In this document: one piece after another, positions 39,518 through 51,060 of the stretch
How positions within the stretch are numbered: the stretch's first letter is position 1
Layout of the letters: the number at the start of each line of letters is the position of its first letter
NCBI GenBank assembly: GCA_015501595.1
Contig: JADNRX010000024.1
Coordinates: forward strand, 62,001-126,000
Reading direction: 5' to 3'
From: Hymenopellis radicata
Lineage: Eukaryota > Basidiomycota > Agaricomycetes > Agaricales > Physalacriaceae
Length of the DNA stretch: 64,000 nt
Program-made: the position numbers and the translations under genes
The notes under the pieces: generated by a model
Databases searched by the model: none
The model's input: the letters and a program-made list of their open reading frames with translations, nothing else
Told to the model about the DNA's origin: nothing

Positions 39518-40300
39518 TATGATACACTCTCTCCTAATGTTGAAAGTTGATTTGCATTTTTCGCAGACCCGAGTGATCAGACTTTCGTCCAGGGCAGCTG
39601 AACGCAGACTGTTAATGAAGCAATCAGCATTTCTACAAGATACGAGACAAGAGTTTTATGACCATAGATTTGGAGCAGAGATTAGTCTCAATTTACGCCA
39701 CCGCATTGATGGATAGACTCTACACCAGTCGCTTCACCAAGCCGATCAGAGCTGGTACATAGCAGCTTTACATCCCCGTTCAGCGTCTCCGAGTCAGCGC
39801 TCAGCGCTGAGCGGACTGGCGGTAAGTATTTCAGGTTCAGACCTCACGTCAAGGTTCGCTCAGCCTCGCTGTTGTTCCGATCATTTGCGGCTGGCTGACA
39901 TTCAAACACTAGGGTATAATACGCAGATAAGAGAGCAGAGGAAGGCGCGTGCAATGAGGATGATGTATGTCGCTTCCTCTAATTATATCCAATTCAAACC
40001 GCGTCCAGTGTGATAAACTTGTCATGATATGAATATATAGTACTGCGACGGGAGTCAGGAGTCAGGGCGGAGGCGCAGAGGCGACAGGTAAGCACGGCAT
40101 CGTGAGGCATGGCAAGGTAGGGATGTTGAATGACATTGACACCCCTCCAGGATTTAGTGCCGCCGAATAGTTCCCACGCTAGTGCACATTCGTATTAACG
40201 ACCACTGTCTCTGTGCGCTGGCAGGTTTTTGGTCTCTTTTCCTAGTATCCTTTGTCTTAACTTACACCTAGTGATACAAAGTCATCAAAGCTACATCTCG
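39518..40300. other. Intergenic region, no gene recognised
   Basis: The first 60 bp are homologous to 1135-1190. The remainder has a short-word repeat (GTCTCCGAGTCAGCGCTCAGCGCTGAGCGG near 39790) and the promoter of the next gene; no clear TATA box. Confidence 0.45.
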
Positions 40301-41730
40301 ATGCCTGTGCACGGATTTCCCCAAGAGCTCATCGACAGCATCGTTGACAATCTCTCTACCGACAAATCCTCTTTGTTAAAACTCCTTGGTACTTCCCCAG
40401 TGTTCGCGGAGCGTTGTCGCTCGTATATATACCGCAGTGTCCTCATACGAACCCTCAACGGTAATCTCACCGACAACTCGCGTCTGCTTCATGATCTCCT
40501 CGTGGCGTACGACACAGGCAGATTCGTTTCCACCGTTGGATACAAATTTGAGTCCGTCGCACCTCGAGAAGACTCCCTTGTAGACGAAGACGGTCGACGG
40601 CTTATCCGTGTGCGGATACCTGCGCCACCCCAGCCTCATCATTCCCCGATTCCAGGAAAGGGCCCGGCATTGTCTGCACTGGTCCCAGAGCTTGCCCTTC
40701 GTCTGCCAAATGTGCGCGTAGTGTCCCTCGAGGGCCTCGATGCTTCCCCATTGGTTGCAGCCGATGCTGCCGTCCCTAGCGTTATATCATCCCCGGCGTC
40801 CTTGAAGAAGCTTGCCGTGTATCGCTCATGCTGGGCTGGTACCCCCACGACACGATTATCCCGCTTCATATTTGCATGTCCTCATCTCACGTCACTGGAG
40901 TTGATGCACGTAGGGTTATTCGACGATGCGGAGACTGCGTCGTCTTCTATTCCCAGTCTTGGTGCCGTCGACCCTCTAGCAGGTCCCAGCGTTATTGAGC
41001 TCACGCTCACAGATCGTGACCATCCCTTCTTCTACTTGATACCATCTGGGTATCTCTCCCTTCGCAAGAGTCTTCGTCGCTTGTTCGTGATCACAGATAG
41101 GAACGGATATGCATGGCCCAACCCGGATTGGCCTGCGATCAAAGACACGATAAGCTACTTCAGTGATCAATTGACAGTCTTGTTCATATCGCCGCCGTTT
41201 TTTCTTGTTGATGGTGAGTTTTCCCGCTGTCTGTTTCTAGCTATGTACTCTGACATTATTTAATGTTAGGCTACACAATCGACCCCATAGTGAGGGCCAT
41301 TCTCAACGTTCCGCATCTAGTGCTGTCGTTCCCTGGCGTGATGGCCACACGTATGTGGTTGGAAGCGATCAAGCGGGCCGCACACCGCTCCCAGCGTCTT
41401 CAAAAGCTAGATATTGTTATGCGCTTCGAGGGTCTCGAATTTGAAATGGGCCTTCGTCCATTGGGACATGCGCTAAACAGCTTGGTCACGGAATCTATGA
41501 ATGTTAGATATATCGTGGCCGACCCCACTAATCCGAACGACTCGGGCGACACCTTTTTGTCTCGGCCAGCATACTCTGGCGAAGCGGCGCAGAGATTCAA
41601 ATTGAGGTTGAAAGACGTGATGGGGATCGGAGAGCCAGAGGGTGTACAGTTCTTGTCGGCGGACCGGGACTATGATAAGATGTACGTCGAGTTCATGGAA
41701 GGCGGCACCCTCGCACTGGAAGACGATTGA
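40301..41730 (+). CDS. F-box-like protein (intact, 457 aa, two exons)
   Basis: Exons 40301-41213 and 41270-41730; the donor G|GTGAGT and acceptor GTTAG|GC join in phase (VDGYTIDPI). The N-terminus MPVHGFPQELIDSIVDNLS with ...SPVFAERCRSYIYRSVLI is a fungal F-box-like motif; the rest has leucine-rich segments (LPNVRVVSLEGLDAS, FACPHLTSLELMHVG, PSVIELTLTDRDHPFFY). It is the intact partner of the transposon-split gene at 26966. A start at 40229 (24 codons upstream) is open but lies before the family's common MPV start. Presumed SCF substrate receptor; target unknown. Confidence 0.85.
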
Positions 41731-42239
41731 GCAAAGGTAATTACTCTCAGTCGCTTCCTTTCTCAGCATGTACTTATTGAGCGTAACGTAGGATTGTACT
41801 CGAGGGCAATGTTTGATTGAGTGTCCTGACAGCCTGAGGTCCGTAGGCGAAATTGTACAATTGTACTTGTTTTCTGTGTCTTCACTCACGCTACACGTTT
41901 TACTCTTCCGTGAATGAGCTCGTCGTCAACCTTTCAGTTAGGCAGTGCTAAGGACCACCGAAAGCCGAGCTCGTAGTGTTATTAATCTCTGCTTGGCGCA
42001 GGCAGAAGGGACACTCCAAAGTTCATTTACATGGGTGCGCGAAATTCCATTCTGATATCGACCGAATCTTATCTGGTCCCTATAAGTTACCTGGCTAGGC
42101 CTGACGATCGTTGACTCCGTGCCACCATCATCAGTAGGAACTAAGCGCTGCGTGAACAATTGACGGACTGCTACATATGGCTCCTCCTCCATAATAACCT
42201 GACCAGGTTTAACAGGTACCGTTGATGGCCCCCCCAAAG
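41731..42239. other. Intergenic region before BCS1-like gene 1
   Basis: No gene seen; open frames on the minus strand overlap the neighbouring genes and lack motifs. Confidence 0.45.
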
Positions 42240-42247
42240 TATAAAAG
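42240..42247 (+). promoter_or_regulatory. TATA box, BCS1-like gene 1
   Basis: TATAAAAG 120 bp upstream of the ATG at 42360; the paralogue has the same octamer 87 bp upstream of its ATG. Confidence 0.65.
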
Positions 42248-42359
42248 GACTTCATCAGAGAGCGAGACCCTCAAAACGCAGCTTTCCCATCCCCGCTTCT
42301 TTTCTCCTCTACTCGCCACTCGACATTTTGCTCTCTTTCTACCAAGACTTCGTAGCTCC

Positions 42360-44343
42360 ATGGATCAACAACTCTGGACCGCCGTCGCTCCCAAGCTCAT
42401 TGCCAATGCCACGTCTAGTGCGACACTTTCTGGGGCGCTGCCCGTCGACTTGTCTTCACTGTTCCGGATTTTGACATCATTCTCCGCCTCTCGCGAAGGA
42501 TTGATCGTCATGGCCATCGGTCTCTTCCAATTCTTCCGTCGGTTCTCATTTAACTGGACAACCCAATTGTATAACAAGCTCTTCCTTCGGTTATCGTTCG
42601 ACGAACAACAGCCCTGCTACCGTAAGTGATTGTGCTACGGTTTGTCAGCTTCTCACCATGATGCGTCTGTAGAATGGATGTTGGTCTGGCTATCCAAGCA
42701 ACCCATGTGGGGTAAGAGCGTGTTCTTTGACTTTAGCTGATCCAAAGACTCATTAAAGTCTCTAGTCAAGTCTCGCGACATCCAAATCCACGACCGGACT
42801 GGCGGCATTAAGTGGGGATGTCTTGGTTACGATGACCCCAATGCCGACCAAGAGCTTCGAGATCTTAGCTATCTCCCGACCATGGGCGTCAAACCCGACT
42901 CCAATCGCCGTAATACTGAGGATTCCTCCGAGTCCCCTTACTCGACCTGGTTCAAGGGACATTACCTAACCATCGAACACTTCCGAGTTGGAGAGAGATG
43001 GTGGGGAACCAACATAATTCAGATTAGGTATGACATTTACTACTTATCTTCTCGATCTGTTCGCTAGTACTTAGCCGACTGTTGCAGTATTCTAGGCCGA
43101 AACCATCAAGTGTTAAAGGACCTGCTCGAAGAGGCGAGAAAGGAATATCTAACGTGCCGAGCAAGTCGTACCGACGTGTACACGACCAACGACATCGAGT
43201 CGAAGTACCACTGCTGGCAGCTCACATCGAGTGGACCGAAGCGAGGGTTGAATTCCATCATCCTTGAACCGGGTCTCAAATCGTTTCTGTTGAAGAATGC
43301 GCAGAATTTCTTGAAGAGCAAACAATGGTATGCCGACCGAGGGATCCCTTTCCGCCGCGGATATCTCCTAGTACGTTTCTAGACTGTCACCCGAATAATT
43401 TCTCACTGGCACCGTTGTAGTACGGCGCACCCGGTTCTGGCAAAACATCCTTCATCTCCGCTTTGGCGGGCGAACTTGGTCTCGACATATACAGCATCTC
43501 GCTGTCCCACAAGGGCTTGGACGATACGTCTCTTGCGAAACTTCTCAATAAGCTACCGGAGCGTTGCATTGCTCTCATCGAGGACATCGACGCTGCGCTC
43601 ACTACTTCGTTAAATCGGGACCAAAATGACGACAAATCGGAAAGTGACAAGGATAAGAAAAGCAAATCCACGGCACGCGCCAGTGAATCTTCTCTCGGAA
43701 AGTGGGTCTAACACGTCAAACTTTCTCCCTGTCCATCGCTCAATTCATCTACAGCGTGACTCTTAGCGGACTACTAAATGCATTGGACGGCGTCGGCGCA
43801 AAGCAAGGCCGTATCTTGGTTGCCACCACAAACAAGTACGACTCCCTCGACGAAGCATTGTCCCGTCCAGGTCGCATGGACGTTCACATCGAGTTTAAAC
43901 TTGCAGCCAAGTACCAAGCGCGCGAGCTTTTTATACGATTCTACAACCCTCATTACGCTGCAGACTCTGACAACCTCGAAACAACGACTACAACGACTAC
44001 AAACGCCGTGGAAGAATGGGAGACGTCTCGGGAGTCGACTGTGATTCCTTCGTCTGTCACCGTCGTTGGAGAACTCTCCGATGATGTTGAACTACGCATC
44101 CCGATGCCAGAGCTGAGAAAGCTGGCTGATGCTTTCGCCGATGTGGTTCCGGAACACGAGGTATCCATGGCGAGCTTGCAAGGCTACTTGATGGAATATA
44201 AGACGAGTCCCGGTGCCGCACTTGCTGGAATCAAGGCGTGGGTCGAGAAGCAGAAGTGCGGACCGACGATAAATCCTGCGGATGGGAGAACAGCGCTGGG
44301 CGCTGGTTCTCAGGCTCTCAAAGAAAGCGAAGCCGACCAGTAG
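42360..44343 (+). CDS. BCS1-like AAA ATPase, copy 1 (571 aa)
   Basis: Six exons: 42360-42621, 42673-42711, 42766-43027, 43088-43370, 43421-43701, 43755-44343, all joins in phase. The N-terminal region with a hydrophobic stretch ([13 protein letters not shown]) and the part with [16 protein letters not shown] and [17 protein letters not shown] fit the BCS1 N-terminal domain. The AAA core follows: Walker A GAPGSGKT (284-291), Walker [12 protein letters not shown] (about 331-341), [31 protein letters not shown] (sensor 1 and arginine finger). The BCS1 founder inserts the Rieske protein into mitochondrial complex III; this expanded fungal group need not share that job. A charged K/S/D insert follows Walker B, and a T-rich loop lies in the C-terminal part. 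Confidence 0.88.
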
Positions 44344-44484
44344 GACGCCAGGACTGTCTTTTTTATGTACAACATCCGATATGACACTCATTAACAAAGA
44401 CTACGACCACTTACAGCCTATAAACAAGTGAAAATCAATGTTCTTTGTTTATATCCACGATAAGACTGAAAGTTGAAGGCTTTC

Positions 44485-44780
44485 TCTACCGTATGAATCC
44501 CCAAGTTGAGTCATGGTTCGCTGGGGTCAAGTTCGTCTGCCAGCCGAAACTTGAGCACAGCCACGCGCGGTCCGACTCACCGGTATGGAAAGTCAACAAT
44601 ATGGTTGGCTTTCGTTCGCCCTTCACGTCTTCATTGCCACTTCGCTGAGGCAAGGTGACACACCCTACGCCATCCTCGCAGAAGTTCCGCTCACGCACCG
44701 CGAAAAGCTGTTTTCTTATCAGCACCCTTCTCTCCAGCGCGGGCCATGGGAAGACAAAGACGTACGGCAATGAAGGAGAA
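44485..44780 (+). pseudogene. 5' fragment of a C-type kinase gene
   Basis: Promoter plus about 25 codons of the C-type kinase (LTHREKLFSYQHPSLQR), matching 47600-47820. The start codon is changed to GTG (GGCAAGGTGACACACCC against GGCAAGATGACACACCC in the copy at 58270), and homology stops at CAGCGCGGGCCATGG. It marks the left end of the duplicated kinase array. Confidence 0.8.
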
Positions 44781-45111
44781 ATATGCAGAAAGCTGAAACA
44801 CCATCATCTCATCTGCCAATACCTCTCATGACTACCGCGTCAGAAGTGAGTCCTGAGTGAAAATGAGACAAGAGCATTCGATGACCATGACATTAGCGGG
44901 AGGTTAGACGGCGAGTTAAGCGGCCTTATGACCCTCGACATATTCATAATTCAGCAGCGGCCAGGAAAATCTAATCAAGGGAAGACCTTAGGAAGAAAAG
45001 GGATCGTGATGGTGGCGAAAAGCCACAATCGCGGCCCGCGTAACCGGTATGGGTGGTTTTCCTTGCTCTTTGGATTCCGTCGCGTCTTCGTTGCCACCAC
45101 GCGACTAGGAG

Positions 45112-47259
45112 ATGTCGCACTCAAACCCCACTTCACGGAAAGGTCCCCACCGGCTTCGCCAGAAACTCTTCGAGTATAATCCGCCATCCGTGGAACGGAA
45201 AGGATCTCTACCTGCACCGAAGCCAACCGCCCCTCTGCACTTCCTAGATCGCCACCTCTCGGAAAGCCTCATGCTTAAGCACGTGAAAATACTTCCGTCC
45301 TTGCCTGTTGAACTACTCGCTGTCCTGGAAAGCGTTTCCGAGGAGCTTGACACGGTAAATGATGCCGAGTTACTCATTACCAGCGCTGGGTATACCCCGG
45401 CGGAGGGTGCAGACGCCCGGTCCATTATAGATTACAGAATGGATGGCATAGAATGTGCCGTGACTCAGCTTGCTTCCAGCCTTGTCTTCCATTCTAGCCA
45501 GCCCGAGCTGATGTCACTGCTGCAGTGGCTGCATGCTCTTGCCCACACGGAGTTCGGCCCTATCGTCGAGGAATACGCATCTCAGAATCTTGTGCTGCAC
45601 GTCGTTGATCCTCCTCCAGACGAGCTCCAGGCTTTGGGTCGAAAAAACAAGGACACGTTTAAACGTCTCCGCAAGCATACACAGCAGTTGACATCTTGTA
45701 TGGTATTCTGTACGGACGCGTTGCCCGTGATGGAGGACATGGAGCGCCTCGACACCATAGATGTCTTCCCATGGCGCTTGGACTCGGATTACTGCGGCGA
45801 TTCTCGCGAGAGATCACCACCGCCGGACGCCTCAGAGGTTCCGTGGACGCTACCGCAAATGACAGGTCCGCGCCGTAGCCAGCGAGTTCGCCACCAAAAG
45901 GCCCCAGAGCGCGTGTCTGACCAACGCGATAATCATATAGGCGTCCTGGAACGTCCTGAGCAGACGGACCCGCATTACAAGCCTGCATGTGAAGATTACA
46001 TTCAAAAGGTGAGCGAGCCACTTGCGGTCATTGCCAATATTAACTCCTGGTAGGCTTGGGTTCACGCGGTCAGAATAGATGCAACGGCAGTTATCTTCGA
46101 CTGTGGAAATTTTCTCAGAATAGGCATTCGCCATCGCAAAAGCCAAACGTTATTCCTCTCGGGTCTTATTGATATACGGACGTGCAAAGATCCGTCGTAC
46201 GGGAGTCTTTGGACAGCGCTGCATATTGCTATTGCATCTGACGCAGTGAAAAGGCTGCCCCTCTTGGAGAACGCCCTCTTGGGTAAACGAAAATCTACCT
46301 ATGACGAGCCCCAACGTGCTCGTAAGAGGTCCAAAACTGACAAGTCATCTTCAAGTGACGATGTAGGTCAACGCTACTGTTCCTATTCCAATGTTTACAC
46401 GTTTCATAGGCCATGGCCGCGTACATGGACACATTTCCAGCTCTGGCAGTCTTCTTTAGATTTGATAATTTCGACTCGCCCGCTCCTCTTCTTCTGTTCC
46501 GACCAGACTCTGATCGCAAAGAACGGTACGGACCAAAGGAGTCCCTCAAGATCATCGCATACAAACGACTCGGCTCGGGCTCTGTTGGGGATGTCTACCG
46601 AGCCGTCATTGAACCCGAAAGGTCTTCCAGCGATACAAAAGGATCGTTGACCAAGGCCGGTCGGTCAAAAGGGAAGGCGGGAAGTGTAGCGAAGGACGCG
46701 TCCGAGGAGCTTGCACAGCGACCGTTCATTCTTAAGTTTGCCCCTACAAACGCTCGCGCTCGACGTTTAGAACACGAAGTTGGGGTGTACCGGCACCTAC
46801 GTGACGCGGGCGTTTCTGGAATACCGAGTCTCCTTTCGTATCGCGAAGGTGTTAATGCTGACCTGCGCGCTCTGATGCTGTCGGATGCTGGTCGTCCTCT
46901 GGGTTATAGGATGGACAGAGACAAGAAAGTCAACCTGTCTGCTGAGGCACGGTATGATTCTATTGATTGGCTGCAGTGAAATCATATTCACTTGGCGATT
47001 TAGCGTTAACTTCAAGTCAATACTGACTGCAATTCATGGAGCCGGCATCCTGCATCGCGACGTGCGGTCGTGGAACATGATGGAGGACGATCTAGGGCAG
47101 GTGCGCTTCACAGACTTTGACAGAAGCAGTTTTAGGGGGACGACCGAGGATTATCGCACTGAACAAGAGAGGCTGGATCGGTTCATCGAGGGCGAGTTTG
47201 TAGATAAAGATGATATCATCGGCGCAGACGATCTAAGGCGACATATAGCACCGAAATGA
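45112..47259 (+). CDS. Two-module kinase-like protein, B-type (intact)
   Basis: Exons 45112-46008, 46054-46362, 46410-46951 and 47004-47259; joined frame 667 aa, introns of 45-52 bp. N-terminal module: LHFLDRHLSESLMLKHVKIL, HTQQLTSCMVFCTDALPVME, SPPPDASEVPWTLPQ. Middle block: DATAVIFDCGNFLRIGIRH, QTLFLSGLIDIRTCKDPSYG. Basic nuclear-signal-like stretch (KRKSTYDEPQRARKRSKTD) at the exon 2 end. Kinase module: LGSGSVGDVYRA, FILKFAP, HRDVRSWN (600-607), FTDFDRS (DFG as DFD). All catalytic positions are present. Function unknown; similar in plan to copy A, and nearly identical to the broken copy at 58793-60955. Confidence 0.85.
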
Positions 47260-47728
47260 ATACTTGTTCATCAGCTATTGTTCTTTATAAGTATGGTTCC
47301 GGGTGCAAGCACCCACAACATCATGGGAAGATGGACGCGGCAAGACGGCAATCAAGGAGAGAGATGGATGAAGGTAAAACATACTGATTTCGCTGTGGCT
47401 TCTGTCGGGCGGCGTAGGCAGTATTAGCCTGTAAAAGTGCTTGCAGGCAATGGCAAGGGTTGGGCAAGAGGCGGAGGTGTTGGAGGAGCAAGATAAAGTT
47501 GTTCATGGGAGAAACTGTACTGACCTTGACCACATCGTAAACCAGGAAGTAACACACGAAGCAATGGGAACATCGCTGGTTCAAGGTGGGAAACTCAAGT
47601 TCGTTTGCCGGCCGAAACGAGCACAGCCACCTGCGGTCCGAGTCGCCGGTATGGAAATCAACATCACATCATTCATGGTTGGCTTTCGTTCGCCCTTCAC
47701 GTCTTCATTGCCACTTCGCTGAGGAAAG
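47260..47728. other. B-C spacer and C-type promoter
   Basis: No gene. The text (CCCACAACATCATGGGAAGATGGACGCGGCAAG, GTGCTTGCAGGCAATGGCAAGG, CCGGCCGAAACGAGCACAGCC) recurs inverted at 58310-58760 and 61270-61612, so the spacer was duplicated with the genes. Confidence 0.6.
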
Positions 47729-49910
47729 ATGGCGGAGCCTACGCCATCCTCGCAGAAGTCCCCTCCGCTCACGCACCGCGAAAAGCTGTTTTCTTATCAG
47801 CACCCTTCTCTCCAGCGCAAGTCATCTCTACCCGCCCCGAAACCAACCCCGCCTCTTCACTTCCTAGATCGTCATCTTTCGAAAAGTCTAATACTTAAGC
47901 GCGTGGAACTACTTCCATTCCTTCATACTGAGGTGTTTGCTGGGCTCAACTCTTTTTCCAAGGAGCTCGACGCGTTAAGAGACCCCCAGTTCAGACTTCC
48001 ATTTTGGGCTTCCACCATGACAAGGGGTGCTGGTGCTTCTGACATTATAGGGTATCGATTCGAATGCGTTGAATCTGCACCCACGAAGATTGCATCCAGC
48101 TTGGCGTTCCATCCGAGCGAACCCGACCTGTGGGGATGGCTACGCTGGATAAATGCTCTTGTGAAGACCACGTCGAGCTTGATCGTTCAGGACTATGCCT
48201 CTCAGAATCTCTTGTTGGAGGTTGCGCCCCCGCCTCCGGATGAATTAGAGACGTTCAGCAGAAAACACAGGGACCTACTTAAACGTCTCCGCACACATAC
48301 CGCCCTACTGACATCGTGTATGGTATTTTGCACGGATGCACTCCCATTGATGGAGGAAATGGAGCGCCTTGGCTCTATGGATGTCTTCCCATGGCGCTTC
48401 GACTCGGATTACTCGAGTGACTCCCGCGAGAAAACGCCGCCACCGGATGCCACAGAGGTTCCATGGACATTACCTAAATCAACAGGACCTCGGCGAAGCC
48501 GTCGAGTACGCTATCAGGACGTTTTGAAGCCTGCTCACACCCTTCAGGACATAGGCGTTATCGAGCGACCAGAACAGAATGATTCGCGTTACAAGCCTGC
48601 ATGCGATGATTATGTACAGAAGGTCAGACAGTCTTTTAATGTCATCGCCGTTCTCAAATTGCTTCAGGCCTGGGTTGCGGCAGTAAGAAATGACGCAACT
48701 GCAATAATATTCGATTGTGGAAATTTTCTTCGAATTGGTGTTCGCCATCGCGAACGCCAAACGTTGTTCCTTTCCAGTCTGATTGATATACGGACATGTA
48801 AGGACCCTTCGTATGGAGGACTTTGGACGGCGCTGCATGTCGCTATTGCTTCTGACGCGATGCAGAGATTACCTCTCCTGGAGAACGCTCTCCTGGGCAA
48901 ACGGAAATCAACAGTCGAGTTGGAACCGCACCGTCCTTCTAAGGCGTCTAAAATTGACGATCCTCCCTCCGGTGGAGAAGAGCTGTTATTAATTGATAAA
49001 GTATGTTTCCAGCATTTCGTTCTCTTCAGGCATTTACGTTTCCTCTAGGCCATGGCCGCTTACATGGATAAATTTCCTGTGTTGGCCGTCTTTTTTAGAT
49101 TTGATTACCTCGATTCACCCGCTCCTCTCCTGCTATTCCAACCCGACTCCGAGCGCAAAACGCGTTATGAACCAACGGAGTATCTTAAGGTTATTGCGTA
49201 CAAGCAACTTGGGTCAGGCTCAGTCGGGACGTGTACCGAGCTGTCATTGAACCTGATAGTCCTCCCACAGAAAAGACTAAAGGCTCTTCTACCAAGGCTG
49301 GTAGATCCTCCAAACCGACCAAAGGAAAGGCTAAGGGTGCGAAGCCCTCGTCCGACAGCCTCACTCATCGACCATTCATTCTCAAAGTGGCTCCCACAGA
49401 CACTCGCGCACGGCGTCTCCAACACGAAGTCCAGGTGTATCGCCATTTACACGACGCGGGTGTTTCTGGGATACCGTCTGTACTTTCATACCGTGAAGGT
49501 GTCAATGCCGACCTTCGTGTCCTCATGCTATCTGACGCTGGTCGCTCCCTTGGTTATCGGATGGACAGCGACAAGAAAGTCGACCTGTCAGCGGAGGCAG
49601 GGTATGTTTCCATATCGCTTACCTTCCGAAGGAATTTGATTGAATTGGGTGTAGCGCTGAACTGAAATCGATCCTGACCGCCATCCATGAAGCCGGCGTC
49701 CTGCATCGCGACGTACGGTCGTGGAACATTATGGAGGACGACTTTGGCCGGGTACGCTTCACAGACTTTGACCGAAGCAGCTTTAGAGGGACGGGCGAGG
49801 ATTACCAGGCTGAGAAAGAGAGGTTAGATCGGTTTATCGCGGGCGAGTTTGTGGATAAGGATGATATTATTGGTGCAGACGATCTAAGACGACATAGAGC
49901 ACCGAACTGA
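47729..49910 (+). pseudogene. Two-module kinase-like gene, C-type, one frameshift
   Basis: Exons 47729-48622, 48668-49000, 49049-49601, 49655-49910 follow the family pattern. The first intron is 45 bp, a multiple of three and open, so its retention would be silent in frame. The only lesion seen is a missing G at about 49228 in the glycine loop (GTCGGGACGTGTACC against GTCGGGGATGTGTATC in copy D), after which the frame is +1 (MYRAVIEPDSPPTEK...). HRDVRSWN and TDFDRS are kept. Could be a recent null or a sequence error. Confidence 0.8.
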
Positions 49911-50973
49911 AAATACTAGAATATTGTGGACAGCAGTTACCACAGAGGGATGTAATAGACACCTCTACGTCCGCGTAGAATGCGATTGGCCGAAATGCGA
50001 GTCGCACTTGCACCATCTGGCTAAAATGCCAAAGGTTCAGCGCCGTGCAGTTTTCATGGCCGAAGCGAAAGAAAGGGCGGAAACCTCCAAAGCCACCCAC
50101 AGGTAAATTCTTTGCTGCCGACTTCGAGACCTTCAAGGGACAGACAGATAGCGGGCGGACACATCATCAGCTCCTCACGACAGCAAGCGGGTAGCAGGCC
50201 TGTATAACCGCTCTTTCTGCAAAGTAGTCTAGCCACCTTTGTACCGGTCCCTGTTGGCCTGCAGAGGTGAATATGGTATAAGATTTGACGTTGGAACCAA
50301 ATATCATTTGGGACATGGTGGAGGGTTGAAGACAAGCGCGAGTGTCGGCAAATCGGCAAGTTCCGGTGCACGGCGCCGCCACATCCGCATCTCGTCCTAT
50401 TGTCAGCATCAGATTCCTCTTGGCCCTCCCACCTACTTTGTGCATTATTAACCTTTGTTTAATCAGGACTACTTCTTTCAAGTAGCCCGTACTCGGACTT
50501 GGTGGATCGACGGGTGGCACATTCACGCCTCCAATCTCCTCAAATGATCTCGGACTACTATAGAACAAGGATCAAACGCGACGACTCAACAAGAGAAGCT
50601 GGTCTTAGAAACAAAGGAGAAACGTGAATAGCTGACTGAGAATCGGATAGTCAGGTAAGTACTGTCATTACGGCGAAGAAGAACCAATGCACTTCGTCTG
50701 CTTACTTGGCAGTTCTTCGCAGGAATGGTCCCATCTCTATCACTGCGCTTCGTTGGCACTCGATGCCATTATGTCACGACCGAGGCTGAATGACTACGAC
50801 TTCGCGTGGGACTCCGGGCTTCGAGTCGATTCCGAACTTTCAAGTAACCACCGTCGCCATTATGGAACAAGAGCTTTTCCTCACAACGGCACCCTTGTTG
50901 TAATTGCTATGCAACTGTGTGCGTGGAAAATAGACGCTACAAAGGCACATGTAACCCGGTTATGTCCATTGAC
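49911..50973. other. Intergenic region left of BCS1-like gene 2
   Basis: No gene supported; frames on both strands lack motifs. It is the left part of the spacer between the inverted kinase arms. Confidence 0.45.
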
Positions 50974-50981
50974 TATAAAAG
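50974..50981 (+). promoter_or_regulatory. TATA box, BCS1-like gene 2
   Basis: TATAAAAG 87 bp before the ATG at 51061, same octamer as at 42240. Confidence 0.65.
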
Positions 50982-51060
50982 AATCGGGATTTTCCAGGAG
51001 CCTCATATTCACTTTTTCTCAACTCCGACTTTCTTGCTTTTAACCACCACTCATCTCATC

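Larger units (their letters stand above)
44485..49910 (+). repeat. Left arm of a large inverted repeat (kinase array)
   Basis: The order is C-type 5' fragment, B-type gene, C-type gene, on the plus strand. The same order appears on the minus strand from 61350 down to 56097. Arms are about 5.3 kb and the spacer (49911-56096) holds BCS1-2 and coronin. Confidence 0.85.

Noticed and set aside
41473..41889. A 138-codon minus-strand frame
   Set aside because: It is antisense to the last exon of the intact F-box gene and has no motif.
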